Source: Desulfosporosinus fructosivorans (GTDB taxonomy: Bacteria > Bacillota > Desulfitobacteriia > Desulfitobacteriales > Desulfitobacteriaceae). From it: DNA of 64,000 nt. The DNA lies in assembly GCF_004766045.1 (NCBI RefSeq), contig NZ_SPQQ01000004.1, positions 1 to 64,000 of the forward strand, written 5' to 3'. Position 1 is the stretch's first letter. Each line of letters starts with the position of its first letter. Below are positions 16,905-25,686 of the stretch, one piece after another. The translations under genes and the position numbers were made by a program. The notes beneath the pieces are model-generated. The model was given only the letters and a program-made list of their open reading frames with translations, was not told the DNA's origin and searched no databases.

Positions 16905-18787
16905 TAAATCCCCTCCGGAAACGCTAAGTTACTGATAAACTTCTTCTGAAACCCCGGGTGATTTGCAAGTTCAATAAACTCGGCTTTACTCGCAATAGTC
17001 CGACATCGTTCCAATACACGCACTGATAAGATTGCTTTGACAGCACCCGTTCCTGCAGCATTGCCAACAGGGATGATCTTACTCCGCCCAGCTGAAGGGA
17101 CCAGCCCAATCGCCAGCGCACTGTCCAAATCAAGGTTATTACCGAAAGCTCCGGCAACCAAAACCTGCTCAATTTCTGCAAATGTGATCCCGAGCTGCTC
17201 CATTAGGATTTCGACACCCGTAAATATGGAGGACTTGACCAATTGTATCTCTCGAATATCCCCCTGAGTAATCGATATATCCTTACCGGTAGCGCTTTCC
17301 TCCGCCCTGACCAGGACAAATTCCTTTTGGCCGCTGTCTTGGACTTTAAGCCTTTTTCCCAAAGATCCAGGCAAGAGAGCCATCTTGTCGTCACTGACAA
17401 ATCTTCCGGACGTCGTGATAACTCCCACTTTAACGAATTCAGCAATAGCTTTGATGACGCCTGAACCGCAAATCCCCCTAGGCAATTCATCCTTAATCGT
17501 GTGAACATAGACATTATCAGTAATCGTGACATCATCAATCGCCCCGTTTGCCGCCCGCATCCCAGAGCTTAACTGGGCACCTTCAAAAGCTGGACCCGCT
17601 GCAGTCGAGCAAACGAGCATTTTATCCTTGTTTCCGAGTACTATCTCGCCGTTGGTTCCCAGATCAATCAATAACGTCATCTTGGAGGTAAGATCTTGGT
17701 CAACCCCAACCATTGCGGCTACGGTATCAGCTCCCACAAAGCTTGCGATATTGGGCAAGACGATAATTCTTGCGCCACAGTTAATATCTAAACCAATGCC
17801 ACTGGGGGGAAACCAAGGTAATTCGTTAAAGACTGGCACATAAGGGCTGATGGCTAAATACGCAGGTGAGACACCCATTAGCAGGTGTTCCATAGTTGAA
17901 TTACCTGCTACAGTGACTAAATAAATATCCCTGTTGGAAATCCCCGCCGCTTCACACAATTTATTAACTAAATCATTTAAACATTGTCTGACGACAGACG
18001 ACAGAGTCTTCAACCCATCTTCAGTCTTTGCCGCTTTGATTCTGGATATCACATCAGCACCATAGGCTGCCTGAGGGTTTGTCTCAGCCGCTGCAGCAAT
18101 GACCTTCCCTTGATTCAAATCTACCAAAATCCCCGCCACTGTGGTGCTGCCGATGTCGAAGGCCACTCCATATAAGGATGCTACGCTATCCCCAGCCTCG
18201 GAAGCTAAGATTTGGCTAGAACTACGGACAATCGTAATCTCGTCTACCTTTTTAAGAGCTACTTGGGCTAATTCCTGCAAAGCACTTATATCAATGGAGA
18301 TATCCTCAGGTTGATCTGCTTCTCCATCCCCATCTCCACTGATCGCTCGCCTGATCATCTCCTGCAACGAGTAGTTATTCTCTAAAGTGGGATAAACCGG
18401 CTTGATAAGAACTTTTTTAATTGGGGGAAGTAAGTCGATGTATTCTAAGAAACGATCACTTATTTCCCCCTTACTGCTGACCTTGGCTTGCTTCGTCTGC
18501 TCAATCACCAGATCCTCTGCAGGGTATACCTGACAAGCAAGATACCACTCACCGTCTACGGGTTCAACTGTGTTTCCCTCCCGATCAACAACCTGCCCGC
18601 TAAGAACCCAGATCTTGCACTTTCCGCAAGAACCCTGACCACCGCAAGTGGCCTCAATCATGATTCCCGCTCCTGACAGTGAACTAAGCAGGGTTTCATG
18701 AGTTGAGGCAACTGTAACTTCTGTAACTTCTGTAACTTCTGAGCCTACCACGCTCGTGTCAATGACAGAGATTTTAATGTTTTTCAT
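16904..18787 (-). CDS. Reductive activator of corrinoid proteins (RACE), copy 2
   Basis: A 627-residue paralogue of the 616-residue activator. The 2Fe-2S domain has Cys48, Cys54 and Cys57 (TCGGQGSCGKC), followed by a linker and the ATPase part with FDIGSTTVAGILVD, LIDLGTNGEIVLG and VAGAFGNNLD. Near the N terminus a 9-base tandem repeat encodes EVT three times. First gene of a seven-gene unit (activator, GntR, corrinoid protein, DUF1638, CobW-like, unknown, MetH-activation-like). Confidence 0.94.
   Translation of the reverse strand: MKNIKISVIDTSVVGSEVTEVTEVTVASTHETLLSSLSGAGIMIEATCGGQGSCGKCKIWVLSGQVVDREGNTVEPVDGEWYLACQVYPAEDLVIEQTKQAKVSSKGEISDRFLEYIDLLPPIKKVLIKPVYPTLENNYSLQEMIRRAISGDGDGEADQPEDISIDISALQELAQVALKKVDEITIVRSSSQILASEAGDSVASLYGVAFDIGSTTVAGILVDLNQGKVIAAAAETNPQAAYGADVISRIKAAKTEDGLKTLSSVVRQCLNDLVNKLCEAAGISNRDIYLVTVAGNSTMEHLLMGVSPAYLAISPYVPVFNELPWFPPSGIGLDINCGARIIVLPNIASFVGADTVAAMVGVDQDLTSKMTLLIDLGTNGEIVLGNKDKMLVCSTAAGPAFEGAQLSSGMRAANGAIDDVTITDNVYVHTIKDELPRGICGSGVIKAIAEFVKVGVITTSGRFVSDDKMALLPGSLGKRLKVQDSGQKEFVLVRAEESATGKDISITQGDIREIQLVKSSIFTGVEILMEQLGITFAEIEQVLVAGAFGNNLDLDSALAIGLVPSAGRSKIIPVGNAAGTGAVKAILSVRVLERCRTIASKAEFIELANHPGFQKKFISNLAFPEGI
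18714..18740 (-). repeat. Three tandem 9-base repeats inside RACE copy 2
   Basis: GTAACTTCT occurs three times in a row on the plus strand, encoding EVT-EVT-EVT at residues 17-25. An in-frame microsatellite like this can expand or shrink without breaking the gene. Confidence 0.85.
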
Positions 18788-18820
18788 GATAGTTACCTTT
18801 TTCGTTTATTCAACCTACTC

Positions 18821-18862
18821 GTATACACATCTATTATAGTCTCTTGTCATTTCGACCGTCAA
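18821..18862 (-). promoter_or_regulatory. Promoter and operator of the RACE-2 unit
   Basis: TTGACG (18857-18862) and TATAAT (18833-18838) with an 18-base spacer, followed by GTGTATAC (18821-18828, minus strand) downstream of the -10. Same architecture as the other units of the island. Confidence 0.72.
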
Positions 18863-18873
18863 TACATACTGAA

Positions 18874-18912
18874 GGTGGCAGCAACTTCAATAAACCTACA
18901 CTTGCTGCCACC
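18874..18912 (-). terminator. Hairpin between methyltransferase I and RACE-2 units
   Basis: Perfect 11-base arms GGTGGCAGCAA / TTGCTGCCACC with a 17-base loop. It lies after the methyltransferase I stop and before the next promoter, so it is placed as a terminator, but it lacks a T run. Confidence 0.6.
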
Positions 18913-18999
18913 CAATCCACCAATTATTGATGTACAGCCAAGACTCTACTTTTCTAAGTGAGGGACGACTGCTCCGTTTCTGTTACTGTTATATTACTG

Positions 19000-20109
19000 T
19001 TACTTACCCGTTGCCGCTGCAACCATGGCTTGTACATTCTCTAATTTAGCGTCAATAGGAATATCGCACCCTGAATGGAGTATGAAGCCTGTGGGTCCTA
19101 TCTCCTCAATTAACTTACGGCTATATTTATAGACTTCATCCGGAGTTCCAAGGGTAAACAACGACGCTGGAACATCTCCCATGATACACATGGTATCTCC
19201 CAGAATTTCCTTGGCTTTAAAGATATCCGTCATACCGTCTAATTCCAAAATACATTTACCTTTAGGGAATACCTTAAACCTTTCTAAATCACGAGTCCAA
19301 TCAGAGTCAAAATGAAGAATGGGAGTTAACCCGGCTTCGATGGTTTCGTTAATCACTTTTTCTAAATATGGGAAAACAAAGCGATCCCAGAGTGGCTGGG
19401 AAAGCATCGAGCCTGCCGCGCGCCATCCACCAACCCAGATATACTCATTACCCAGTGCTTTGTTTCCTTGAATCGCTTGGGGAGCCATAAATGGCAATGC
19501 CGCATCCATTGCCTCCTGCACTTTGTCAGGCATCTTGTATAGGTCTCGAACAAATTTCGCAAATGAACGTGCCCCACAAAAATACTCAAAAGGTATTGTC
19601 GCCATGCTATTTTGCAGTACAGGGATTCCTTTATTTCTCCACATTTCCTGGATTTTCGGTCCCTTTTCCATCTCTGCCATAATTCTTTCGAAAACATCTG
19701 CACCAATTTTTGCTTGGAAAAACGACATCATCCAGTTAGGGAACCCTTCAGTGATAATTTTGTCGTAGTCTTCTTTAGTCATTAACTCTGCTTCTGACAC
19801 CTGCCAGAGGGAGTCTACAGGAAGTTCTTTACCCGCTAACTTAACTTTACTTAGCCATAATAACGAAAGCACTGGTGGATACAGACTACCGTAATCTACT
19901 CCATCTGCTCCACCGACTTTTTCAAAAGTATTTATCATAGCCTGAGCTGAGATAAAGCTGTCGCTTCCCCACTCTGCGATTGATATTTTTTCGATTCTCG
20001 CAGTAAATGCAGCCATCTCTAAAACGACGGGTATTCTGTCGGTTTTTTCCAGGGCAGTAGCTTTGGCGATTCGGTCTTTTCTTTCGGCTAATAATCTTTG
20101 ATTATCCAT
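19000..20109 (-). CDS. Methyltransferase I, UroD-like, second copy
   Basis: A 369-residue UroD-superfamily methyltransferase with KTDRIPVVLEM near the start, LHFDSDWTRDLERF in the middle and a C-terminal FILHSGCDIPID that supplies His and Cys as likely zinc ligands (family knowledge of MtaA/MtbA-type and O-demethylase MT I enzymes). The ATG at 20109 lies three bases after the corrinoid protein stop; a longer frame to 20169 only reads the corrinoid gene in another frame. The unit MT II - corrinoid protein - MT I repeats the arrangement at 6-9 kb, so two substrates or two specificities are probably covered. Confidence 0.85.
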   Translation of the reverse strand: MDNQRLLAERKDRIAKATALEKTDRIPVVLEMAAFTARIEKISIAEWGSDSFISAQAMINTFEKVGGADGVDYGSLYPPVLSLLWLSKVKLAGKELPVDSLWQVSEAELMTKEDYDKIITEGFPNWMMSFFQAKIGADVFERIMAEMEKGPKIQEMWRNKGIPVLQNSMATIPFEYFCGARSFAKFVRDLYKMPDKVQEAMDAALPFMAPQAIQGNKALGNEYIWVGGWRAAGSMLSQPLWDRFVFPYLEKVINETIEAGLTPILHFDSDWTRDLERFKVFPKGKCILELDGMTDIFKAKEILGDTMCIMGDVPASLFTLGTPDEVYKYSRKLIEEIGPTGFILHSGCDIPIDAKLENVQAMVAAATGK

Positions 20110-20111
20110 CC

Positions 20112-20741
20112 TTAGTTCACCCCCATAATCTTTTTGCAGGTTTCGACGGCTTCTTGCGCGTTCATACATACCATATCAGCGTTGACATATTCAAGTACCT
20201 TTTGATCTGTCGGCCCACCGCCAATTAATATAGTTCGACCTTCTCTTAGCCCTGCCCCTTCAATAGCTAGAATTGTTTCTTTCATATTCTCGAATGCGGA
20301 TGTCAAGAGACAGGATAAACCAATAATCTTGGGATTATGTTCCTTGATGGCCTCGACAAACTTCTCATACGGTACATCGACGCCTAGGTCAATGACATTA
20401 AACCCATTGCACTTTAAGATGGTGACCACAATATCTTTGCCAATATCATGAATATCTTCTTTGACCGTTCCCATAACCACTGTTCCCAATGTTTCTGAAG
20501 CATTCGTCTTAAACGCATCTCCCAAAAGACCCGTAGCCTCCTTAAAGACGTCGGCCGACATAATCAGCTCTGAAAGAAAATACTCCTTTGCTTCAAACTT
20601 TTTGCCCACTTCCTCCATACCTTTTTGTAAGGCTGCAAGGATATCGAAAATAGGAACCCCTTGTTCAAATAAACCTTTAACTCCATCCAGTACCGAATCC
20701 TCATCGAGCTCCGCTAGCGCCTTGGAAATTTTCTCGTACAT
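20112..20741 (-). CDS. Corrinoid protein of methyltransferase system (copy D)
   Basis: A 209-residue methyl carrier; His98 in KEDIHDIGKD is the expected cobalt ligand, with Glu where the other copies have Gly before the Asp. SCLLTSAFENM and LIGGGPTD follow. GAGGAGG precedes the ATG. Carries methyl groups between the flanking MT I and MT II products. Confidence 0.94.
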   Translation of the reverse strand: MYEKISKALAELDEDSVLDGVKGLFEQGVPIFDILAALQKGMEEVGKKFEAKEYFLSELIMSADVFKEATGLLGDAFKTNASETLGTVVMGTVKEDIHDIGKDIVVTILKCNGFNVIDLGVDVPYEKFVEAIKEHNPKIIGLSCLLTSAFENMKETILAIEGAGLREGRTILIGGGPTDQKVLEYVNADMVCMNAQEAVETCKKIMGVN

Positions 20742-20824
20742 ACTTTCTTCCTCCTCATTTTATATCTAGCCTCTCTAGGCGTGTGACCTTATGATCCTTA
20801 AATATTGCGATCAAGACATAGTTT

Positions 20825-21622
20825 CTAACTATAGAGTCCTTTACGATGTGCTGTTAAGTATCCACGACAGTATCGATCCTGACCAGTCAGAGCCATAGCA
20901 ACATACAACGCACCCATCATGTCTCTATTGGTAGGATCTAAAATATAGCCATCCATGCCCAGCGCCATAGTTTGAACCATAAACATCCGATTTACAAGGG
21001 CCCTATTTGGGAGACCATAAGAAACATTACTGAGACCACACATGAAATGAACCTCCGGAAAAGCATCCTTGATCAAGCGAATACTCTCTAAGACTTCCCG
21101 CCCATACTTATCTCCTGCGCTGATCGGTTTAATCAAGGGATCGAGATAAATATCCCCCTGGGAAATACCTTCAGCCTCCAACTTTGTCACCAAATCCCGC
21201 GCAATTCGCAGTCTATCCTGAGCTGTTTCTGGCATCCCAGCATCTTCTATGCACAGAGCAATGATTTTAGCGTTATACTTTTTAATTAATGGGAGTACAC
21301 TTTGAAACCGCTTTTCTTCAGCCGTAATTGAGTTGATCATAGGAATAGAGGCTTTTGTGAGCTCCAGACCTGCAATTAACGCTTCGGTGCTTGGGCTGTC
21401 AATACACAACGGCAGATTCGTAACCTCCTGGACGGTATTAACCAGCCATTCCATGATTTCTACTTCTTCGCCGACCATAGTACCGCAGTTTATGTCTAAG
21501 TAATGGGCACCTGCTTCTTCTTGGGCTTTGGCAACCTGTTGAATGTAGTCAGTATCTCTCTTCTCGACCGCTTCGCGAATCAATTTTCGGCTAGTGTTGA
21601 TCAATTCTCCTACGACAACCAT
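20825..21622 (-). CDS. Methyltransferase II: methyl-corrinoid protein:THF methyltransferase, second copy
   Basis: A 265-residue pterin-binding TIM barrel, paralogous to the product at 8.2-9.0 kb: VVVGELINTSRKLI, AHYLDINCGT, CIDSPSTE, INSITAEEKR, ALCIEDAGMP, IYLDPLIKP, MCGLSNVSYGLP and ILDPTNRD. It hands the methyl group to tetrahydrofolate. First gene of its operon, with a promoter carrying two candidate operators. A good AGGAGG-like site (GAAGGAGGCAGG) precedes the ATG. Confidence 0.93.
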   Translation of the reverse strand: MVVVGELINTSRKLIREAVEKRDTDYIQQVAKAQEEAGAHYLDINCGTMVGEEVEIMEWLVNTVQEVTNLPLCIDSPSTEALIAGLELTKASIPMINSITAEEKRFQSVLPLIKKYNAKIIALCIEDAGMPETAQDRLRIARDLVTKLEAEGISQGDIYLDPLIKPISAGDKYGREVLESIRLIKDAFPEVHFMCGLSNVSYGLPNRALVNRMFMVQTMALGMDGYILDPTNRDMMGALYVAMALTGQDRYCRGYLTAHRKGLYS

Positions 21623-21640
21623 TTCCTGCCTCCTTCTCTA

Positions 21641-21761
21641 GTACACATATGTACATCAGTAAGATCACAAACGAATGAAGTCCCACGAGTATAAGTAAGT
21701 GCTAACTAGTGTACACGTCTACATCTGTCTTTATGATATTGAATATATACTGTTTTGTCAA
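21641..21761 (-). promoter_or_regulatory. Promoter with two operators before the second MT II unit
   Basis: TTGACA (21756-21761) and TATCAT (21733-21738), spacer 17. Downstream are two palindromic stretches: TGTAGACGTGTACACTAG (around 21706-21725) and TGTACATATGTGTACTAG (21638-21655). They share GTGTAC-AG with the RACE-2 operator, so the second GntR protein is the likely binder (inference). Confidence 0.72.
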
Positions 21762-21822
21762 TAGTTTAAAAACTTAGAATCTTACTCTTTCAGATATTTA
21801 TTTACCGATAACGTCCTAGCAT

Positions 21823-21863
21823 AAAAAATTGGTGATTACTATCCTCTCGGATAACATCACCAA
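21823..21863 (-). terminator. Terminator downstream of the ubiD-like gene
   Basis: On the minus strand TTGGTGAT and ATCACCAA pair, with an inner TATCC/GGATA stem, followed by six T. It lies about 160 bases after the decarboxylase stop and separates it from the methyl-transfer island. Confidence 0.85.
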
Positions 21864-22024
21864 AACAGACCTATGCGGGCTAACCCCTATTTTTTTCTTC
21901 TATTCTATCACCATAATAATTAATACTTGGTCAGAACCCTTTCTTTCTTCAACCCCGCTCCTTTTGTACGAGTTCCAAGGCATTAAAGTGCTTATTCCCA
22001 GATTTCCTCTTGTGTAAAACTGTG

Positions 22025-23884
22025 TTAAAAGGATCGTCCCTTGGACACGTTTTCCAAGCTAGCCCCTTTGACAAAGAATCGCTCGATGTTCTTTTCCACA
22101 GTTGGATCAGGGATCAGCGGCGGTGCTTGATGAGGTTTAATACGAGCGTCAATAATAAGGTTATCACAAGCCCAATGCTTATTCTCATAATAGCTATTTA
22201 CACCATAAATGTCGTGGGAAGGATTGCTGCGCGTGAAGGTAGCCCAAAGAAAATTATTGACCGTGGCACTCATGAATGAACTGTCATCACATAGTATGAT
22301 CATCGGACATGATGGAATCGGACAAGATGGTATTGGACCCTTTGCCTTAATCGCTTCACATAAAGCTTGTATTTCTAGTTGTGCTGTAGCGTAATCTGTA
22401 AATTTGGGACCTTGCATCGCTACTACACCTGGCATCACCCACCGTACATTGTCAAACCCCTGTATGTCATTCAATTCGCCCGGGACTTCTTGGCATAAAT
22501 CTCTTAATTTATCTCCATAAGCTGCAAAGACCACTTTGCTACCACTATTTAATCCCGTTCCTGAATAATCAAGGGTATCAATGGTCGTATTGGTCTGAAA
22601 ATGTATGTCTCGATGTAGATCAATACGTTCCAGGATATAGGTTAAAAAGTTCACTTCATGATGAGTATCGACTGGTTGATTATCTTCAGCCGTTATAAAT
22701 AAAAACTTGGCCAAGCTCAACTGTCCAGTTCCTAAAATGCGATTGGCGATCGTAAGCAGCTCGGTCGGCTGCTTTACAGGTTGATAAGGGGTATACCGTT
22801 CACTGCCTATGGCAAAAAGCAAGGGATGCACACCGGCAGCATCGACTGCGTGGACTTCTTTAACGCCAGGAATCTCTTGTTTAATTGCATCACCTGTTAA
22901 CTTGTGTATGAGTTCACCGAATGATGTATCCTCTTGCGGCGGACGGCCAACAACTGTAAACGGCCAGATAGCATTTGGTTTAGCATACACCTTATGAACC
23001 TTCATTAATGGAAAAGGATGAGTCAGACTATAATAACCCAGATGATCCCCAAAGGGACCCTCTGGTTTCGTTTCGCTAGGGTGAATTTCTCCTGTGATCA
23101 CAAAATCAGCATCATTACTAATACAAAACCCATCGATATAACCGTAGCGAAAACGACGTCCCGCCAGCAAGCCAGCAAACGTCATCTCGCTCATACCTTC
23201 TGGTAAAGGCATCACGGCAGACAAGGTATGCGCCGGGGGCCCACCTATAAAAATACTCACTTTAAGAGGGACTCCTCGTTTGTTCGCTTTGTCCTGATGG
23301 ATACCGATACCCCGGTGGATTTGATAATGCACACCAATTTCCTGATTCATCTCATATTGATTACCATTGAGTTGAACACGATACATACCCAAATTGGAAT
23401 TCATAATCCCCGGCTTATCCAGATCTTCTGTATACACTTGGGGCAACGTAATAAATGCTCCACCGTCCATCGGCCAGTGTTGTATGAGCGGAAGGTCAGC
23501 GATATTAATTTCCTGAACAGTAACTGCTAGACTTCCACTCATTTTTAAAGGCAAGGCTTTCCCTGCTGCCAACCCAGTTTTGATACTCTTAATCGGGTTT
23601 TTAAAGGCTTTCATTGGATCGTTGCGCAGAGCCATTACGCTCTGTACGTCTTCCCATGTATCTCGGAATATAAACTTACTGCGTTCTAAGGTTCCGAAAA
23701 GATTGGAAACCGCCCGGAATTTCGAGCCTTTGACATGTTCAAACAACAAAGCAGGCCCGCCGGCCGCATAAACTTTCATATGTATAGCCGCCATCTCAAG
23801 ATAGGGATCTACTTCTTCTTGAATACGTATCAAATGTCCATTCTTTTCTAAATCTATTATGCAATCTTCTAGATTACGATACAT
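22025..23884 (-). CDS. UbiD family (prenylated-FMN) decarboxylase
   Basis: A 619-residue UbiD-type enzyme that reversibly decarboxylates aromatic or alpha,beta-unsaturated acids with prenylated FMN (family knowledge). Landmarks are GPALLFEHVKGS, the IGVHYQIHRGIG stretch with substrate/cofactor Arg, FVITGEIHPSETKPEGPFGDH-type region holding the catalytic Glu residues, and the C-terminal oligomerisation part. It is longer than E. coli UbiD (497). A short internal repeat PIPSC-PIPSC lies near residue 515. The flavin prenyltransferase that makes its cofactor is encoded 19 kb away. A role with methoxylated aromatic acids is possible given the methyltransferases next door. Confidence 0.92.
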   Translation of the reverse strand: MYRNLEDCIIDLEKNGHLIRIQEEVDPYLEMAAIHMKVYAAGGPALLFEHVKGSKFRAVSNLFGTLERSKFIFRDTWEDVQSVMALRNDPMKAFKNPIKSIKTGLAAGKALPLKMSGSLAVTVQEINIADLPLIQHWPMDGGAFITLPQVYTEDLDKPGIMNSNLGMYRVQLNGNQYEMNQEIGVHYQIHRGIGIHQDKANKRGVPLKVSIFIGGPPAHTLSAVMPLPEGMSEMTFAGLLAGRRFRYGYIDGFCISNDADFVITGEIHPSETKPEGPFGDHLGYYSLTHPFPLMKVHKVYAKPNAIWPFTVVGRPPQEDTSFGELIHKLTGDAIKQEIPGVKEVHAVDAAGVHPLLFAIGSERYTPYQPVKQPTELLTIANRILGTGQLSLAKFLFITAEDNQPVDTHHEVNFLTYILERIDLHRDIHFQTNTTIDTLDYSGTGLNSGSKVVFAAYGDKLRDLCQEVPGELNDIQGFDNVRWVMPGVVAMQGPKFTDYATAQLEIQALCEAIKAKGPIPSCPIPSCPMIILCDDSSFMSATVNNFLWATFTRSNPSHDIYGVNSYYENKHWACDNLIIDARIKPHQAPPLIPDPTVEKNIERFFVKGASLENVSKGRSF

Positions 23885-23971
23885 AATTATTTATCTCCAA
23901 TCAACACATTATTGTTATCAAAATATGTATAGTCACACTTAGAATACAGCAAAATACGTGTTGTATGCAAG

Positions 23972-24032
23972 TTGGAGTGTGTCAAAAGGACGGTCCTAGC
24001 GTTGAGTAGGCGGTCCTTTTGACACACTCCAA
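23972..24032. repeat. REP-like long palindrome
   Basis: Arms of 22 bases with one mismatch (TTGGAGTGTGTCAAAAGGAC and complement) around a 17-base loop, between the aminohydrolase and decarboxylase genes. No T run follows. Its core (GTGTCAAAAGGAC) resembles the arms of the repeat at 27.2-27.4 kb, so a dispersed REP/MITE-type element is likely. Confidence 0.75.
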
Positions 24033-24096
24033 GGGATATCCTTTCGATATTAAAGGACCATTCCTTATGCGTCCGCATCCAACAGCCTATATGCTG

Positions 24097-25485
24097 TCAA
24101 TTTTCAGCTAACCCCTTCAACCCTCGCTCCTTCTGAACGATTTCACTGGCCACTTGATGAGCTTTTTTCCGAATCTCCTCAGTATCCTGAGTTATAAGTT
24201 GTCCCTTTCTTACAACTACCTTCCCGTTAACAATCGTGGTATCCACCAAGCTGTGATTTCCGCAGCACACAATCGAAACCAATGGGTCGTGACAGCCTGC
24301 ATAGGCTACATCCTTAAGATCCATTAAAATAATGTCAGCTGCCTTGCCTGCTTCTAGACGCCCTGTATCAGAACGCCCCAAGACATCCGCTCCCCCGCGA
24401 GTAGCACATTTTAAAGTCTCATAGGCTGAAAAGCCCTGTTCTTTGTAGCGCAGATGGTTTAATAGATACGCTCTACGGACTTCTTCCCACATATTCGAGC
24501 CATCGTTACTGGCGCTACCGTCGACAGCAATCCCTAATTTGGCGCCAGCTTTTACTAAATCAGTCGTCGGGCAAATTCCACTTCCGAGTTTCATATTGGA
24601 ACTCGGGCAGTGCGCGACCCCTGATCCACTCTGAGCCAGAAGAGCAATTTCTCGTCCACTAAGATGAATAGCATGGGCAAACCATACGTCCGGCCCGATC
24701 CAGCCCACATCTTCCATCAATTCAACCGGACGACGCCCGTAGCGTTCTAAACAAAACGTCTCCTCATCAATAGTTTCAGCCAAATGGGTATGCAACATGA
24801 CCCCTTTTTCCCTGGCCAAGATTTGAGATTGACGCATCAAGTCTAGACTCACAGAAAACGGGGAACAAGGGGCCAACGCCAGTCGAGTCATAGCATAAGG
24901 CGAGGGATCATGATACCTTTCGATCAAACGCTGAGAGTCTCTAAGAATCGTCTTTGCATCCTGAACCACCTCGTCAGGGGGTAGGCCTCCATCGCTTTTA
25001 CCCAAGGACATGGAGCCACGGGTGGCATGAAAACGAATTCCGATCTCCTGAGCCGCTGTGATTTGATTATCAATTAAGTCAGTCGCTTGTCCCTTCGGAA
25101 AAACGTAATGATGATCAGTTGTTAAAGTACACCCAGTCCGCAAAAGTTCGCTAAAGCCTACCATCGCCCCATAATAAACTGCGTCCGGGGTGATATGACG
25201 CCAAAATTCATAGAGATTAATCAGCCAGGAGAAAAGTGGCATTCCTTGGACCTCTGGAAGCCCACGGAACAAGGTCTGATAGAGATGATGATGAGTATTG
25301 ACTAATCCTGGGAGAACGACCATTCCACGGGCGTCAATAATTTGCGTTTGCTCAGAAGTTAAACTCAAATCTCGCCCCACTGCAACAATTTCCTTCCCTT
25401 CGATCAAAAGATCACCATTCTGGATTATTTCATCACAGTCATTAAACGTAACAATCGTAGAAGCATTTTTAATCAAGATAGACAT
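24097..25485 (-). CDS. 8-oxoguanine deaminase-like amidohydrolase
   Basis: A 462-residue amidohydrolase-superfamily deaminase. Metal ligands appear in NTHHHLYQT, LHTHLAET, FAHAIHLS and AVDGSASNDG. The HHHLYQTL, LFSWL and MWEE stretches match the 8-oxoguanine deaminase branch (which converts 8-oxoguanine to urate) and the related hydroxyatrazine-type enzymes. Its place among purine catabolism genes supports a purine substrate. GGGGAT precedes the ATG. An SsnA-like paralogue lies at 28.7-30.0 kb. Confidence 0.85.
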   Translation of the reverse strand: MSILIKNASTIVTFNDCDEIIQNGDLLIEGKEIVAVGRDLSLTSEQTQIIDARGMVVLPGLVNTHHHLYQTLFRGLPEVQGMPLFSWLINLYEFWRHITPDAVYYGAMVGFSELLRTGCTLTTDHHYVFPKGQATDLIDNQITAAQEIGIRFHATRGSMSLGKSDGGLPPDEVVQDAKTILRDSQRLIERYHDPSPYAMTRLALAPCSPFSVSLDLMRQSQILAREKGVMLHTHLAETIDEETFCLERYGRRPVELMEDVGWIGPDVWFAHAIHLSGREIALLAQSGSGVAHCPSSNMKLGSGICPTTDLVKAGAKLGIAVDGSASNDGSNMWEEVRRAYLLNHLRYKEQGFSAYETLKCATRGGADVLGRSDTGRLEAGKAADIILMDLKDVAYAGCHDPLVSIVCCGNHSLVDTTIVNGKVVVRKGQLITQDTEEIRKKAHQVASEIVQKERGLKGLAEN

Positions 25486-25568
25486 GGATGTATCCCCTTT
25501 CAGCTTACATTACCCTCTTATGAAACACAATATCGCCTGAAACCAGGTAGATAAATTGATAAAAGTTT

Positions 25569-25611
25569 AAAAAGAGACAGTGGTTCCTGTGCAAGAACCT
25601 CTGCCTCTTTT
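25569..25611 (-). terminator. Terminator after the 494-residue PLP enzyme gene
   Basis: On the minus strand AAAAGAGGCAG-GGTTC pairs with GAACC-CTGTCTCTTTT, followed by T-rich DNA, 76 bases after the stop codon. Confidence 0.85.
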
Positions 25612-25686
25612 CACTCTAGCTATTTCACGTATGGATGAACCTTGAACAATGGATGTTCGCGGGTTGAGTTTTCCGGATTTCCTGTA

